In this document: positions 19,434-27,418 of the stretch, in pieces
Layout: every line of letters starts with the position of its first letter
Numbering within the stretch: the stretch's first letter is position 1
Origin: Enterococcus sp. 9E7_DIV0242
Lineage (GTDB): Bacteria; Bacillota; Bacilli; Lactobacillales; Enterococcaceae
DNA: 64,000 nt
Direction: 5' to 3'
Assembly: GCF_002140975.2 (NCBI RefSeq)
Contig: NZ_CP147247.1
Coordinates: 1,612,001 to 1,676,000, forward strand
The notes under the pieces: model-generated
What the model was told of the DNA's origin: nothing
What the model saw: the letters and a program-made list of their open reading frames with translations, nothing else
The model's database searches: none
Made by a program: the position numbers and the translations under genes

Positions 19434-20003
19434 TTATCTTATATCAATTGTTTTTTTGCGATTCAGAATTGTCTGGATATTTTCTTTCAATATATCCTCA
19501 ATTTGTTCATCTGTAGGAGCGATAATCCCGGATGTCATCAACGAACCGATCCCTGTTGCAACAATCCATGTCCCCATATGTAAAGAATTGATCTGAACCT
19601 CACTCAGTGCTGCGTATTCAGAATCTTGTTTGACTGCATTCGAAAAATAATTGTAGGAAAACTCCTGCATTCGCTGTCCGCCACCATATTCTTCCAAGTA
19701 AAGCGCACGATACAGCTTGCTTTCATTTTTCGCAAAGTGAACATAATTTAAAGCTAAGTCAACAATCAAATTTCCCGTATGCTCAACAGGAAATACCTCT
19801 GTAGATAGATAATGATGAATCTTATCAAATAATGCTTCTTTTAAATCATCCATATTTTCAAATTCTAAATAAATTGGTTGAGTGGAACATTTCATTTTTG
19901 CCGCAATATTTCTGGCAGTAAACTTAGAAAACCCTTCAGTTGCCACTACTTCATAGGCAGCATTCAGTATTTGGTCTTTTGTGATCGTCTTTTTTCTTGC
20001 CAT
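19434..20003 (-). CDS. TetR/AcrR family transcriptional regulator
   Basis: 189 residues. Residues 8-55 form the TetR helix-turn-helix: ITKDQILNAAYEVVATEGFS then ARNIAAKMKCSTQPIYLEF. The C-terminal ligand domain (about 60-180) is typical in size but does not reveal the ligand. It is convergent with the small membrane protein gene and divergent from pepS, 450 bases away, so its target is unclear; autoregulation is likely from family behaviour. Confidence 0.88.
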   Translation of the reverse strand: MARKKTITKDQILNAAYEVVATEGFSKFTARNIAAKMKCSTQPIYLEFENMDDLKEALFDKIHHYLSTEVFPVEHTGNLIVDLALNYVHFAKNESKLYRALYLEEYGGGQRMQEFSYNYFSNAVKQDSEYAALSEVQINSLHMGTWIVATGIGSLMTSGIIAPTDEQIEDILKENIQTILNRKKTIDIR

Positions 20004-20168
20004 ATTCTCAATCCTCTCTACCTATTCTCCAACAAAGCTACCTGATTCTACACCTAATGTTATTGTAACACGATTACAGATTTCTGCAAAATAGTACTCC
20101 TATTTTCTTATTATTTTATTTTTCTCCTTTCTCATTTGGTACATACGTTGTTTCCTCTTTCAATTCAA

Positions 20169-20197
20169 TTGAGTTTGTTTTTTATCCATGTTATGAT
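20169..20197 (+). promoter_or_regulatory. Promoter of pepS with a long leader
   Basis: TTGAGT (20169-20174), 17 bases, then TATGAT (20192-20197), with TG upstream of the -10. Transcription would start near 20205, about 250 bases before the pepS ATG. Confidence 0.65.
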
Positions 20198-20328
20198 ATT
20201 TTAGATTGGAGATAGATACGCCCTCAACGATCCTATAAAACTATGAAAATTAATAGATATCTATCAATTTTTAGAGCAATCATCAGAGGTCATTTTCTAT
20301 TTCTTAAATACAGGAAAAATTTTACTCT

Positions 20329-20450
20329 ATATAAATCCTGTCAAATAGTGTATTGCGCGAATAGTAAGTTTTGCCTGTTACATCGGCGAAAGACAAACTG
20401 TTCCTTCTCTCATTTACTTAGCAGGATTTATATCTACTCAATAAGGAGGA
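20329..20450 (+). promoter_or_regulatory. Structured leader of pepS
   Basis: ATATAAATCCTG (20329-20340) and CAGGATTTATAT (20422-20433) are perfectly complementary, closing an 81-base loop that contains a second stem (TTTTGCC with GGCGAAA). The right arm ends 11 bases before the AAGGAGG of pepS. It is a candidate cis-regulatory RNA; no known riboswitch class was recognised. Confidence 0.4.
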
Positions 20451-20456
20451 TGCTTT

Positions 20457-21695
20457 ATGACTTTACCAAATTTTGATAATTTATTACAAAAATATGCTCG
20501 TTTGATTTCTGAAACAGGTGTAAACGTTCAAAAAGGACAGACAATTGTTCTGCAAATCGCTGTTGATCAAGCACCTTTAGCCAGAGCAATCACCGAAGAA
20601 GCATATAAGTTAGGTGCTGCTGAGGTCGTTATTCAATGGACAGATGATGAAATTCAGAAGCAATTTCTTACACATGCGGATCAAAAATATATAGAAGCAA
20701 TCCCCAAATATAAGAAGGATCAAATCAATGATTGGATCGATCGTGAAGTAAGCAGAATCAATATTGTTTCTTCTAATCCAGATGCTCTTGCAGGGGTTGA
20801 TCCTGAACGTGTTGCTCTATACCAATCCGTTTCAGGTAAAGCTATGCTCGAACTGAGAAAACTAACGCAAGCCAATAAAATCAGCTGGGTTGTTGCTGCT
20901 GCTTCCGGAGCAGACTGGGCTGCGATGGTATTTCCAAATCTACCATCCAAAGAAGAACAGGTAGATGCTCTTTGGGATCAAATTTTCAAAACAACCAGAG
21001 TTTACAAAGAAGATCCGGTAGCCGCTTGGGCAGAGCATGATAAATTGTTGACCTCAAAGGCAGAAGAGCTGAATAAAGAACAATTTGCAGCACTGCACTA
21101 CACAGCTCCTGGGACTGATTTGACGATCGGGCTACCCGAAAATCATATCTGGGAAGGCCCTGGAAGTCATAACGCTCGTGGTGATCTTTTCATGGCAAAC
21201 ATGCCGACCGAAGAAGTTTTTACCGCTCCGGATGCTCGTCGTGTGGATGGGTACATTTCCAGTACTCGCCCTCTAAGCTATGCGGGAACAACGATTTCTG
21301 GAATGAGCTTTACCTTCAAAGACGGTCAAGTAGTAGATTTCTCAGCTGAAAAAGGACAGGATGTTCTTGAACGTTTGCTAGATATAGACGATGGCGCAAA
21401 ACGCTTAGGTGAAGTTGCCTTAGTGCCTGACCCTTCACCTATTTCACAATCTGGCTTGGTATTTTATAATACCCTCTTTGATGAGAATGCTTCAAACCAT
21501 TTAGCACTAGGTTCTGCTTATGCCTTCAATATCAAGAACGGCACATCTATGAGTGAAGAGGAGCTTGTTGCTGCGGGTTTAAACCGTAGTCAAACCCACG
21601 TAGATTTCATGGTTGGTTCTGCTCAAATGAATATTGATGGTATCAAAAAGGATGGCACGAAAGTTCCAGTTTTCCGTAATGGTGACTGGGCTTAA
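20457..21695 (+). CDS. pepS: Aminopeptidase PepS/AmpS (M29 family)
   Basis: 412 residues, standard M29 length. Conserved blocks include GVNVQKGQTIVLQ near the N-terminus, APGTDLTIGLPENHIWEGPG, MANMPTEEVFTAPD (metal-ligand Glu), SFTFKDGQVV and HLALGSAYAF. M29 enzymes are cytoplasmic two-metal aminopeptidases that trim peptides during protein turnover and nitrogen nutrition. AAGGAGGATGCTTT precedes the ATG. A strong terminator follows. The long structured leader suggests regulation after transcription start. Confidence 0.93.
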   Translation: MTLPNFDNLLQKYARLISETGVNVQKGQTIVLQIAVDQAPLARAITEEAYKLGAAEVVIQWTDDEIQKQFLTHADQKYIEAIPKYKKDQINDWIDREVSRINIVSSNPDALAGVDPERVALYQSVSGKAMLELRKLTQANKISWVVAAASGADWAAMVFPNLPSKEEQVDALWDQIFKTTRVYKEDPVAAWAEHDKLLTSKAEELNKEQFAALHYTAPGTDLTIGLPENHIWEGPGSHNARGDLFMANMPTEEVFTAPDARRVDGYISSTRPLSYAGTTISGMSFTFKDGQVVDFSAEKGQDVLERLLDIDDGAKRLGEVALVPDPSPISQSGLVFYNTLFDENASNHLALGSAYAFNIKNGTSMSEEELVAAGLNRSQTHVDFMVGSAQMNIDGIKKDGTKVPVFRNGDWA

Positions 21696-21710
21696 ATACA
21701 GCTTATTAAA

Positions 21711-21752
21711 GACGCCAAAAAAGCTTTTTCTACGGGCTTTCTGGCGTTTTTT
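21711..21752 (+). terminator. Terminator of pepS
   Basis: GACGCCA...GGGCTTTCTGGCGT with an inner AAAGC/GCTTT stem, followed by TTTTTTT. Confidence 0.8.
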
Positions 21753-21829
21753 TGGTGTTTATCAATAAAAGAAAACATCTATTCCAAAATAGAATTCACT
21801 GCGCTATATCTGAAACTATAGAATCGCGT

Positions 21830-21835
21830 TATAAT
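21830..21835 (+). promoter_or_regulatory. -10 box upstream of the leader ORF and hydrolase
   Basis: TATAAT, a perfect -10, lies 32 bases before the leader ATG. The -35 (TATCTG at 21807-21812) is poor, which hints at activation or a weak promoter. Confidence 0.5.
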
Positions 21836-21866
21836 GGATACAGGACAACACAAGGAGGGATTTATC

Positions 21867-21890
21867 ATGGGGATTTGGACAGAAGCCTAA
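21867..21890 (+). CDS. Seven-codon leader peptide ORF (MGIWTEA)
   Basis: ATG GGG ATT TGG ACA GAA GCC TAA, preceded by a near-perfect CAAGGAGGG with six to seven bases spacing. The stop is followed after one base by a stem-loop (21892-21918), and 70 bases later comes the hydrolase start. The layout is that of a translated leader, but nothing proves it is made. It could also be the leftover start of a lost gene. Confidence 0.45.
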   Translation: MGIWTEA

Positions 21891-21891
21891 C

Positions 21892-21918
21892 GTAAGGCAG
21901 TGACAACTTGTGCCTTAC
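21892..21918 (+). promoter_or_regulatory. Stem-loop after the leader ORF
   Basis: GTAAGGCA and TGCCTTAC form a perfect 8-bp stem with an 11-base loop, directly behind the leader stop. No T run follows, so it is not a simple terminator. Confidence 0.5.
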
Positions 21919-21959
21919 TAATCCGATTGAATCAATCAAAACAATTAGGAGGCAAAACC

Positions 21960-22727
21960 ATGACTTATTTTACGTATCAATCAAAACAAATTTATTTCGA
22001 AGAAATCGGGAACGGTCCGCCACTTGTATTACTACATGGAAATTCCGCATCTGCAAAGATGTTTGACTTACTCTTACCATTGTATACAGAACACTTCCAC
22101 GTGATTCTGATTGATTTTCTAGGTAACGGTCGCTCAGAGCGTATCGATTCGTTTCCAAAAGATCTGTGGTACTCTCAGGCGCTTCAAGTCATTGCACTGA
22201 TTGAGCATCTAGGGTATAAAAGAGTAAATCTGCTTGGAACAAGTGGAGGTGCTTGGACAGCAATCAATGCTGCCCTTGAGCGACCTGATCTGATCGAAAA
22301 AGTTGTAGCTGACAGCTTTGATGGGCGAACATTGAACCCGGATTTCTTCGAAAATCTAATAAAGGATCGAACCTTCGCCAGACAAGACCCGATGAGCAGA
22401 CAATTCTATGAATGGTGCCAAGGCGATGATTGGGCGCATATTGTTGACTTAGATACAGAGGCATTGTCTCACTATACAAGAGAAGACCTGCCGCCTTTCC
22501 ATCATCCTATTGAGAGTCTGCAGATACCGGCATTGCTTATCGGAAGCTTGGAAGATGAATTGCTTAGAGATGATCTTGAAGCGGAGTATCAAACCATTTG
22601 TCGCCTTATCCCTAATGGCTCCTATTACATTTTCTCTACAGGCGGTCATCCAGCAATTGCGTCAAATGCTGAAAAAACCGCGGAGCTTGTTACAATTTTT
22701 CTCAATAAAGGGCCTAAAAAAAAGTAG
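21960..22727 (+). CDS. Alpha/beta hydrolase
   Basis: 255 residues. The fold is shown by VLLHGNSASAKMF (oxyanion loop), IDFLGNGRSER, the nucleophile elbow GTSGGAW, an acidic residue in IGSLEDELL and the catalytic His in STGGHPAIAS. The substrate is unknown; esterase, peptidase or lactonase activity is possible. I start at the ATG at 21960, where TTAGGAGG is eight nt upstream, not at the GTG at 21900 that opens the frame. The gene lies behind a seven-codon leader ORF and a stem-loop, which may control it. Confidence 0.88.
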   Translation: MTYFTYQSKQIYFEEIGNGPPLVLLHGNSASAKMFDLLLPLYTEHFHVILIDFLGNGRSERIDSFPKDLWYSQALQVIALIEHLGYKRVNLLGTSGGAWTAINAALERPDLIEKVVADSFDGRTLNPDFFENLIKDRTFARQDPMSRQFYEWCQGDDWAHIVDLDTEALSHYTREDLPPFHHPIESLQIPALLIGSLEDELLRDDLEAEYQTICRLIPNGSYYIFSTGGHPAIASNAEKTAELVTIFLNKGPKKK

Positions 22728-22760
22728 CCTATGTTCGTCTACTTTTATAAACTTAGCCAG

Positions 22761-23173
22761 AGCGTGGGACATACCTCAAGTCCTACGCTTGTTCTGTATC
22801 TAAACCTGAATAAACGGTGGGACAGCAAAGCGGTTTAAATGTCCTGCTTTGCCTCGAGTTGCCAGTTCTACTTTTCTTATTTGCTAGATAGGCTAGACAT
22901 TCTTTCCACCATTCATCTACTTGAAAATTAGTAGACTGGAAAGATAATAGTAGAATGGTATGCGTAAGGATAGTTAAAGGAATTTGAGAAAATTCCTCTC
23001 TTAATAGGAATTAGCTAATCGCAGAAGCAGCAACTACTAGCGAGCTGCATCGATGTCCGCTCAATACTCGTAGGCTCTAAACTGCGACGAGCCACAAGCG
23101 AGAATGCATCAGTGGTAAACCATTGTGTTTCAAAGCTTTTCGACAATAAGTTTGACGCTTCTGTCCCAAACTC
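22761..23173. repeat. Dispersed stem-loop repeat, copy 3 (longest)
   Basis: It opens with the hairpin AGCGTGGGAC...GTCCTACGCT, then CTGAATAAACGGTGGGACAG, a GCAAAGC/GCTTTGC stem, 160 bases of AT-rich DNA, and the conserved core (about 23029-23152). The core is split by an extra block of about 41 bases near 23074-23114 with its own GGCTC/GAGCC stem. It ends CTTCTGTCCCAAACTC, which is complementary in part to the start, so the element has imperfect terminal inverted repeats around GTGGGACA/TGTCCCA. No gene is seen in 22728-23280. Confidence 0.7.
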
Positions 23174-23280
23174 ATTTTTTTGCAAAACTTTACACCTCTT
23201 CACAGAAAATGTAACGTTTTTCTAGATAGTCTTTGTTACACTAAATACAACAAAGACAAACTGAAAAGGAGCAACTATTC

Positions 23281-23778
23281 ATGAATTATAGAATTGAAAA
23301 ATTAGACGCATTTACTATCACAGGTTTCGTTATTCACTCAACTAACGCTTGGATGAAAGGAATGAGAGATTGTCCTTCTTTTTGGAAAAAAATCATCAAA
23401 GAAGGAAAAAACGAACAATTGGTGCCGTTGATCGACAGAAAGCCGTTTGGTTTGATTGGCGCCAGCGTGTATAATGTAGACAGCACAGACTCAAAGAAAT
23501 TTGATTACTACATTGCCGCCGCAACAACACAACAAGCACCAGAAACGATGGACACCTACACCGTTCCTGCTATGACTTGGGCAGTGTTTCCATGTACAAG
23601 AAAAACGTCGGGCAAAACACAGATGGCCATCGTCAAAAAATGGGCACCTCATTCAGAATATCTCTTACTGAATACAGGCTATGCTTCCGGACGAATGACT
23701 TCTGCTGCTCCTGATTTAGAGGTATATGGTCAAGGCGATGACGTCGAAATCTGGGTTCCTGTAAGAGAAAAACTTTAA
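23281..23778 (+). CDS. Stand-alone GyrI-like effector-binding protein
   Basis: 165 residues forming only a GyrI/AraC-E-bind fold: IEKLDAFTITGFVIHST, PFGLIGASVYN, FDYYIAAATT, VPAMTWAVFPC and DLEVYGQGDDVEIWVPV. It has no DNA-binding domain. The following gene encodes an AraC regulator whose C-terminal half is clearly homologous (FDYYIATATT, IPATTWAAFPH, DLEVYG). With 11 bases between them they form an operon. Such domains bind small hydrophobic or cationic ligands; it may sequester a ligand or act as a hydrolase-like detoxifying protein (inference). AAGGAGC precedes the ATG. Confidence 0.82.
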   Translation: MNYRIEKLDAFTITGFVIHSTNAWMKGMRDCPSFWKKIIKEGKNEQLVPLIDRKPFGLIGASVYNVDSTDSKKFDYYIAAATTQQAPETMDTYTVPAMTWAVFPCTRKTSGKTQMAIVKKWAPHSEYLLLNTGYASGRMTSAAPDLEVYGQGDDVEIWVPVREKL

Positions 23779-23789
23779 GGAGAAAATAC

Positions 23790-24641
23790 ATGAAAAATTG
23801 GTTTGATAGCTTAAATGAGATAATTCTATATATCGAAGAAAATTTGGAGGAGGAAATTTCCTATGATGCTTTGGGAAAAATGATAGGCTACTCCCCCTAT
23901 CACCTTCAACGCCTGTTTTTGATGGTCGCGGGTGTCTCACTCTCTGAGTATATTCGTTGTCGCAAATTATCGAAGGCTGCTCAGGAACTGATCAGTCAAA
24001 ATAGTAAGATTACTGACCTTGCTTATAAATATGGGTACAGCTCACCAACTTCTTTCAACCGAGCATTCAAAGCATTTCACGGCGTTACACCTAAAGAGCT
24101 GAAAAAGAGCAGTGTCCTAATCAAGGCTTATCCACCTCTTACTTTTGAGCTTTCGATTAAAGGAGCTAGCAGCTTGGATTATCGAATCGTTCATACTGAG
24201 CCGTTTAAAATCGTTGGGAAAAAGCTCCCTACAACCATGGAAAATGGCGCCAGTTACAGAGAGATACCCGCATTTTGGCAACAGCTGCAGCAAAGTGGTG
24301 CGATCCCAGATATTCTTGCTCTGATGAACTGTCAGCCTTTCGGATTATTGGGCGTCAGCGACTACAATCCAAATCTTAATAAAAGCGAATTTGACTATTA
24401 TATTGCTACAGCAACAACATTACCACTCCCAGAAGACTATGAAGAGCTGATTATTCCAGCCACTACCTGGGCAGCATTCCCACATAAAATGGCTAGTCCT
24501 GAGGAAATGCAAAAATTTCAGCATCAAATTGTGATGGATTGGCTTCCTTCAAGCGGTTACCAATTTGCTTTTGGACCAGACCTAGAAGTATACGGCAATG
24601 ACAACACGCTAGAAACATGGATTCCAGTAACACAAGGATAA
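23790..24641 (+). CDS. AraC family regulator with GyrI-like effector domain
   Basis: 283 residues. Residues 8-105 hold two helix-turn-helix motifs of the AraC class (ISYDALGKMIGYSPYHLQRLF and ITDLAYKYGYSSPTSFNRAF, then HGVTPKELKK). Residues about 125-280 are a GyrI-like ligand domain, as in Rob and SoxS-type fusions. It should sense a small molecule and act on transcription. It is encoded 11 bases behind a stand-alone copy of its own ligand domain. A terminator follows. Confidence 0.9.
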   Translation: MKNWFDSLNEIILYIEENLEEEISYDALGKMIGYSPYHLQRLFLMVAGVSLSEYIRCRKLSKAAQELISQNSKITDLAYKYGYSSPTSFNRAFKAFHGVTPKELKKSSVLIKAYPPLTFELSIKGASSLDYRIVHTEPFKIVGKKLPTTMENGASYREIPAFWQQLQQSGAIPDILALMNCQPFGLLGVSDYNPNLNKSEFDYYIATATTLPLPEDYEELIIPATTWAAFPHKMASPEEMQKFQHQIVMDWLPSSGYQFAFGPDLEVYGNDNTLETWIPVTQG

Positions 24642-24647
24642 ATCAAA

Positions 24648-24699
24648 CTGCTCCATGCCCAACACCTTTTTTGGGAAGCATGGAGCAGTAATTTTTTTG
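24648..24699 (+). terminator. Terminator of the AraC/GyrI operon
   Basis: CTGCTCCATGC and GCATGGAGCAG form an 11-bp stem, followed by TAATTTTTTT. Confidence 0.85.
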
Positions 24700-24710
24700 C
24701 CAAACAAGGT

Positions 24711-24780
24711 TGTGGGACTCAACTCAATCCCGCACTCCTCTATCCATTTAAGACCGGATAAACAGTGGGACAGAAGCAAC
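24711..24780. repeat. Dispersed stem-loop repeat, copy 4 (short)
   Basis: The hairpin GTGGGACTCAACTCAATCCCGCAC is followed by GACCGGATAAACAGTGGGACAGAAGC. The long core is absent. It lies between two convergent genes. Confidence 0.7.
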
Positions 24781-24785
24781 TTCTT

Positions 24786-25265
24786 CTATTTCTGTTCTTC
24801 TAAAATGGAGATATACATTTGAATCAATGGACTCTCTGCGGTAAAATCTGCTTTGCCATTAATTTCTTTCAGGCTTGTCAACAGCTCACCAACTGTTTTT
24901 TCGCCGATAAGCTCTTTCCACTGTGTCGACTTTATCTCACCTTTATCAACTATCTCAATTCCTGATAAAAAACCAAAGCCTGTCAACAAAACAAAGAAAC
25001 GACTAGAATCTGCGCCATAAATAGCTAAGTCCTTCGACCACAAAAGATAGCCTACAAAGGATTCTTCCCCGAGCTTAAAGGGAAACACTCTAGTGTCCTT
25101 AAATGTCAGATTTGCAAATTCCTTCATGTAGAAGCTGCCCATCTCAGAACTAATTTTTTCACTAAGCTTCAGAAGTTCGCTATCTTTACTGTAATAATCG
25201 TTATACGCTACAGTCAATGCCGCTATTAACTGGCCTTCTAATATAGGATCAATTTGTGTGTGCAC
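24786..25265 (-). CDS. Conserved-type hypothetical cytoplasmic protein
   Basis: 159 residues with no membrane segment and no motif I recognise. The sequence is mixed alpha/beta (YYMKEF-, FPFKLGEESFVGYLLWSKDL, SSRFFVLLTGFGF). I start at GTG 25265, eight bases behind GAGGAG. The ATG eight codons upstream (25289) has no Shine-Dalgarno sequence and lies only about 12 bases after a TATAAT (25307-25302), so it would be at the very start of the transcript. It is convergent with the AraC operon and forms its own unit. Confidence 0.6.
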   Translation of the reverse strand: MHTQIDPILEGQLIAALTVAYNDYYSKDSELLKLSEKISSEMGSFYMKEFANLTFKDTRVFPFKLGEESFVGYLLWSKDLAIYGADSSRFFVLLTGFGFLSGIEIVDKGEIKSTQWKELIGEKTVGELLTSLKEINGKADFTAESPLIQMYISILEEQK

Positions 25266-25301
25266 TTCTACTTCTCCTCTGTTACTCATTTTTTCTTTTT
25301 T

Positions 25302-25307
25302 ATTATA
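25302..25307 (-). promoter_or_regulatory. -10 box of the hypothetical gene
   Basis: TATAAT on the minus strand, 37 bases before the GTG start chosen. No convincing -35 box is visible. Confidence 0.45.
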
Positions 25308-25605
25308 GCACGACAGTGATCAAATGGAAGAACATCACTTTCCACTCACACTTATTCTCTAATCAGCTTTTCCAGGGCTATCAATAATCGACTATAGCTA
25401 CCTTAATGCCCGCTTTATTTTGTTGATTTATACGCGATACATCTTCTTACCCTTTTAAATGAATTTTCAATTTCCTATGATATCAGTATGTTTATAAAAG
25501 AATTAGGCAGAGAAAATGATGCAGAAGAACCTATCGATTCATTAGGACAAATCCACTCTTTTTCAAAAAGAATACTATACACAATAAAGCAATTGCCACA
25601 TGCCA

Positions 25606-25702
25606 TGTATCATGCTACAAATACACATTGGTTCACCTCTACCTCGAAAACTAGAATAGCGGAAAATATGTACATACAATTTTTGAGCTGCAACTCTTTT
25701 TG
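25606..25702. repeat. Strongly decayed copy of the dispersed repeat core (tentative)
   Basis: ACACATTGGTTCACC resembles the core ACACAATGGTTTACC on its minus strand. A frame through it reads HWFTSTS...SCNSFW, matching QWFTTDV...SSCFW of copy 1. The similarity is patchy. The rest of 25290-25802 is AT-rich; a 92-codon frame there has no ribosome binding site and I do not call it a gene. Confidence 0.3.
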
Positions 25703-25802
25703 GGATATCATTATCGATGTTGAATGGGATAAAGGGATAGACATTCAAAATGTACCATACAGGTGATCCAATTGGGCTTACCGACATTCCTATTTATTGA
25801 TT

Positions 25803-26339
25803 TCATTTACAATATTCGCAGAACAACTCCGCCATGTATGTTTCTCTCTCTTTAAAATCATTCAAAACCCATTCAACTAATATATTAAAGAACCCCCCAC
25901 ACAAAAACTTAATCGTATATTTTTCTTTTTCAGGAGAATAAAATTTCTCACATACGAATTTCTCACATATATCTTCTAAAAATAAATTGCTTTTATCAAG
26001 AAGTAAAAAAGTTAAATTTGATTTTATTAAATTCATCATAAGTGTTTTTTCAGTTTTAAAACTTGAAAAGAACATCAAAATGACATCGTAGGTATTGTTC
26101 AAGCCAATAACAGCTATTTTTTCTTCATATTTGGCGAAAAATGTAGTTAAGTAGTCCGTTATGACATCTTCCAAAATCTCATAATTTCTATAAAATGCCA
26201 TTCTAGAAACTCCTGCTTTTGACGTGACTTCCGTTATTGAAATTTTATGAAAGTCCTTTTTTTCCATTAATATCATAAGCGCAGTAAAGATACTTTCCTT
26301 TGTGATTGCATTTCTATAACTATTCATCCTATTTACCAT
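25803..26339 (-). CDS. TetR family transcriptional regulator
   Basis: 178 residues. Residues about 10-60 form the helix-turn-helix (ITKESIFTALMILMEKKDFHKISITEVTSKAGVSRMAFYRNY). The C-terminal part fits the TetR_C subgroup with ...FLCGGFFNILVEWV.... The start is the ATG at 26339 with GGAG nine nt upstream; the frame opens at 26369. It is divergent from a short-chain dehydrogenase gene with GTAAC/GTTAC inverted repeats between them, so it probably controls both. Base composition is more AT-rich than the surrounding housekeeping genes. Confidence 0.85.
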   Translation of the reverse strand: MVNRMNSYRNAITKESIFTALMILMEKKDFHKISITEVTSKAGVSRMAFYRNYEILEDVITDYLTTFFAKYEEKIAVIGLNNTYDVILMFFSSFKTEKTLMMNLIKSNLTFLLLDKSNLFLEDICEKFVCEKFYSPEKEKYTIKFLCGGFFNILVEWVLNDFKERETYMAELFCEYCK

Positions 26340-26357
26340 TACAGTTTTCTCCAATCT

Positions 26358-26436
26358 GTAACGTTTCATGCTGTTACACTTGAAACGTCTTATTATGCAT
26401 AGTATACTGCAACCACCAAGACGTTACAACAGTAAC
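26358..26436. promoter_or_regulatory. Candidate operators between the TetR and SDR genes
   Basis: Two inverted repeats share the same half-sites. GTAAC-N10-GTTAC spans 26358-26377 near the regulator start, and GTTAC-N4-GTAAC spans 26423-26436 near the dehydrogenase start. ACGTT flanks both (AACGTT and GACGTTAC). Binding by the TetR protein is inferred. Confidence 0.5.
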
Positions 26437-26467
26437 ATCTATTGAAGGAAGAAAGGATTATATAACG

Positions 26468-27418
26468 ATGAATGAAAAAAGAAATGATAAAAAAAGATGG
26501 ACAGAAAAAGAAATCGGTTCCCAAGTTGGTAAAAATATTGTTGTTACAGGTACTGGGGGATTGGGCTACGAAGCAGCAATATCGCTAGCAGGTGCAGGGG
26601 CCACTGTTATTATAGCAGGTCGTAATGTCGACAAAGGGAAGAGCGCCGTTCAAAGTATTAAAAACAAATACCCACATGCAAAAATTGATTTTCAAAGAAT
26701 CGACCTTGCTGATTTATCTTCAATAGAAAATTTTGGCAAAGTACTTGCCTCAAAAATTAAAAAATTAGATATTCTTATAAATAATGCTGGCGTTATGGCA
26801 ACACCCGATAGAAGAGTTACGAAAGATAATTTTGAACTACAGCTTGGAACTAATTATTTAGGACATTTTGCATTAACAGCACACCTTCTTCCACTTCTTC
26901 GTAAAGCCCAAAATGCTCGAGTTGTAACGGTTAGTAGTATGGCACACCGTTCTGGAAAAATTCATTTTGATGATTTGCAATTAGAGCATCATTACAATCC
27001 AGATGTGGCATATTCCCAATCCAAATTGGCATGTTTACTGTTTGCCTTTGAACTTCACAAACGTAGTATAGCTTCAAACTGGGGAATTACTAGCATTGGT
27101 GTTCATCCTGGTGGCGTTGCAACAGAATTAATAGAGAACGGCCCTGGTAAAACTTTTTACACTAGATTGATTTATCACACACTCCAAATGCCTAGTCAAG
27201 GAGTTAGAGCGTCTTTACTTGCTGCCACTTCACCAGAAGTCAGAAGTGGTGCTTTTTATGGACCTACAAAACTTATGGAAATATACGGATATCCTAAATT
27301 AGTGAAACCAGCAAAACAGGCATTAGATGCTAATGTATCCGCAAAATTGTGGGAGTTATCATGTCAATTGGTTCATGTAGACCTAAAGGAAAAATATACT
27401 AGTGGCAAAAGAAAGTAA
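26468..27418 (+). CDS. Short-chain dehydrogenase/reductase
   Basis: 316 residues. VTGTGGLGYEAAISLAGAGA is the cofactor loop, IIAGRN with Arg suggests NADP(H) preference, ILINNAGVM, VTVSSMAHRSG and the catalytic YSQSK are all present. The overall pattern resembles retinol-dehydrogenase/WWOX-like extended SDRs. The substrate is unknown. It is divergently paired with a TetR regulator, so it probably acts on a compound the regulator senses. The first 18 residues are highly charged and precede the Rossmann fold. Confidence 0.88.
   Translation: MNEKRNDKKRWTEKEIGSQVGKNIVVTGTGGLGYEAAISLAGAGATVIIAGRNVDKGKSAVQSIKNKYPHAKIDFQRIDLADLSSIENFGKVLASKIKKLDILINNAGVMATPDRRVTKDNFELQLGTNYLGHFALTAHLLPLLRKAQNARVVTVSSMAHRSGKIHFDDLQLEHHYNPDVAYSQSKLACLLFAFELHKRSIASNWGITSIGVHPGGVATELIENGPGKTFYTRLIYHTLQMPSQGVRASLLAATSPEVRSGAFYGPTKLMEIYGYPKLVKPAKQALDANVSAKLWELSCQLVHVDLKEKYTSGKRK

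Noticed and set aside
20243..20476. 77-codon ORF upstream of pepS
   Set aside because: It overlaps the pepS start, has no Shine-Dalgarno sequence and covers the structured leader.
25488..25766. 92-codon ORF on the plus strand
   Set aside because: It lacks a ribosome binding site and seems to run through a decayed dispersed repeat.
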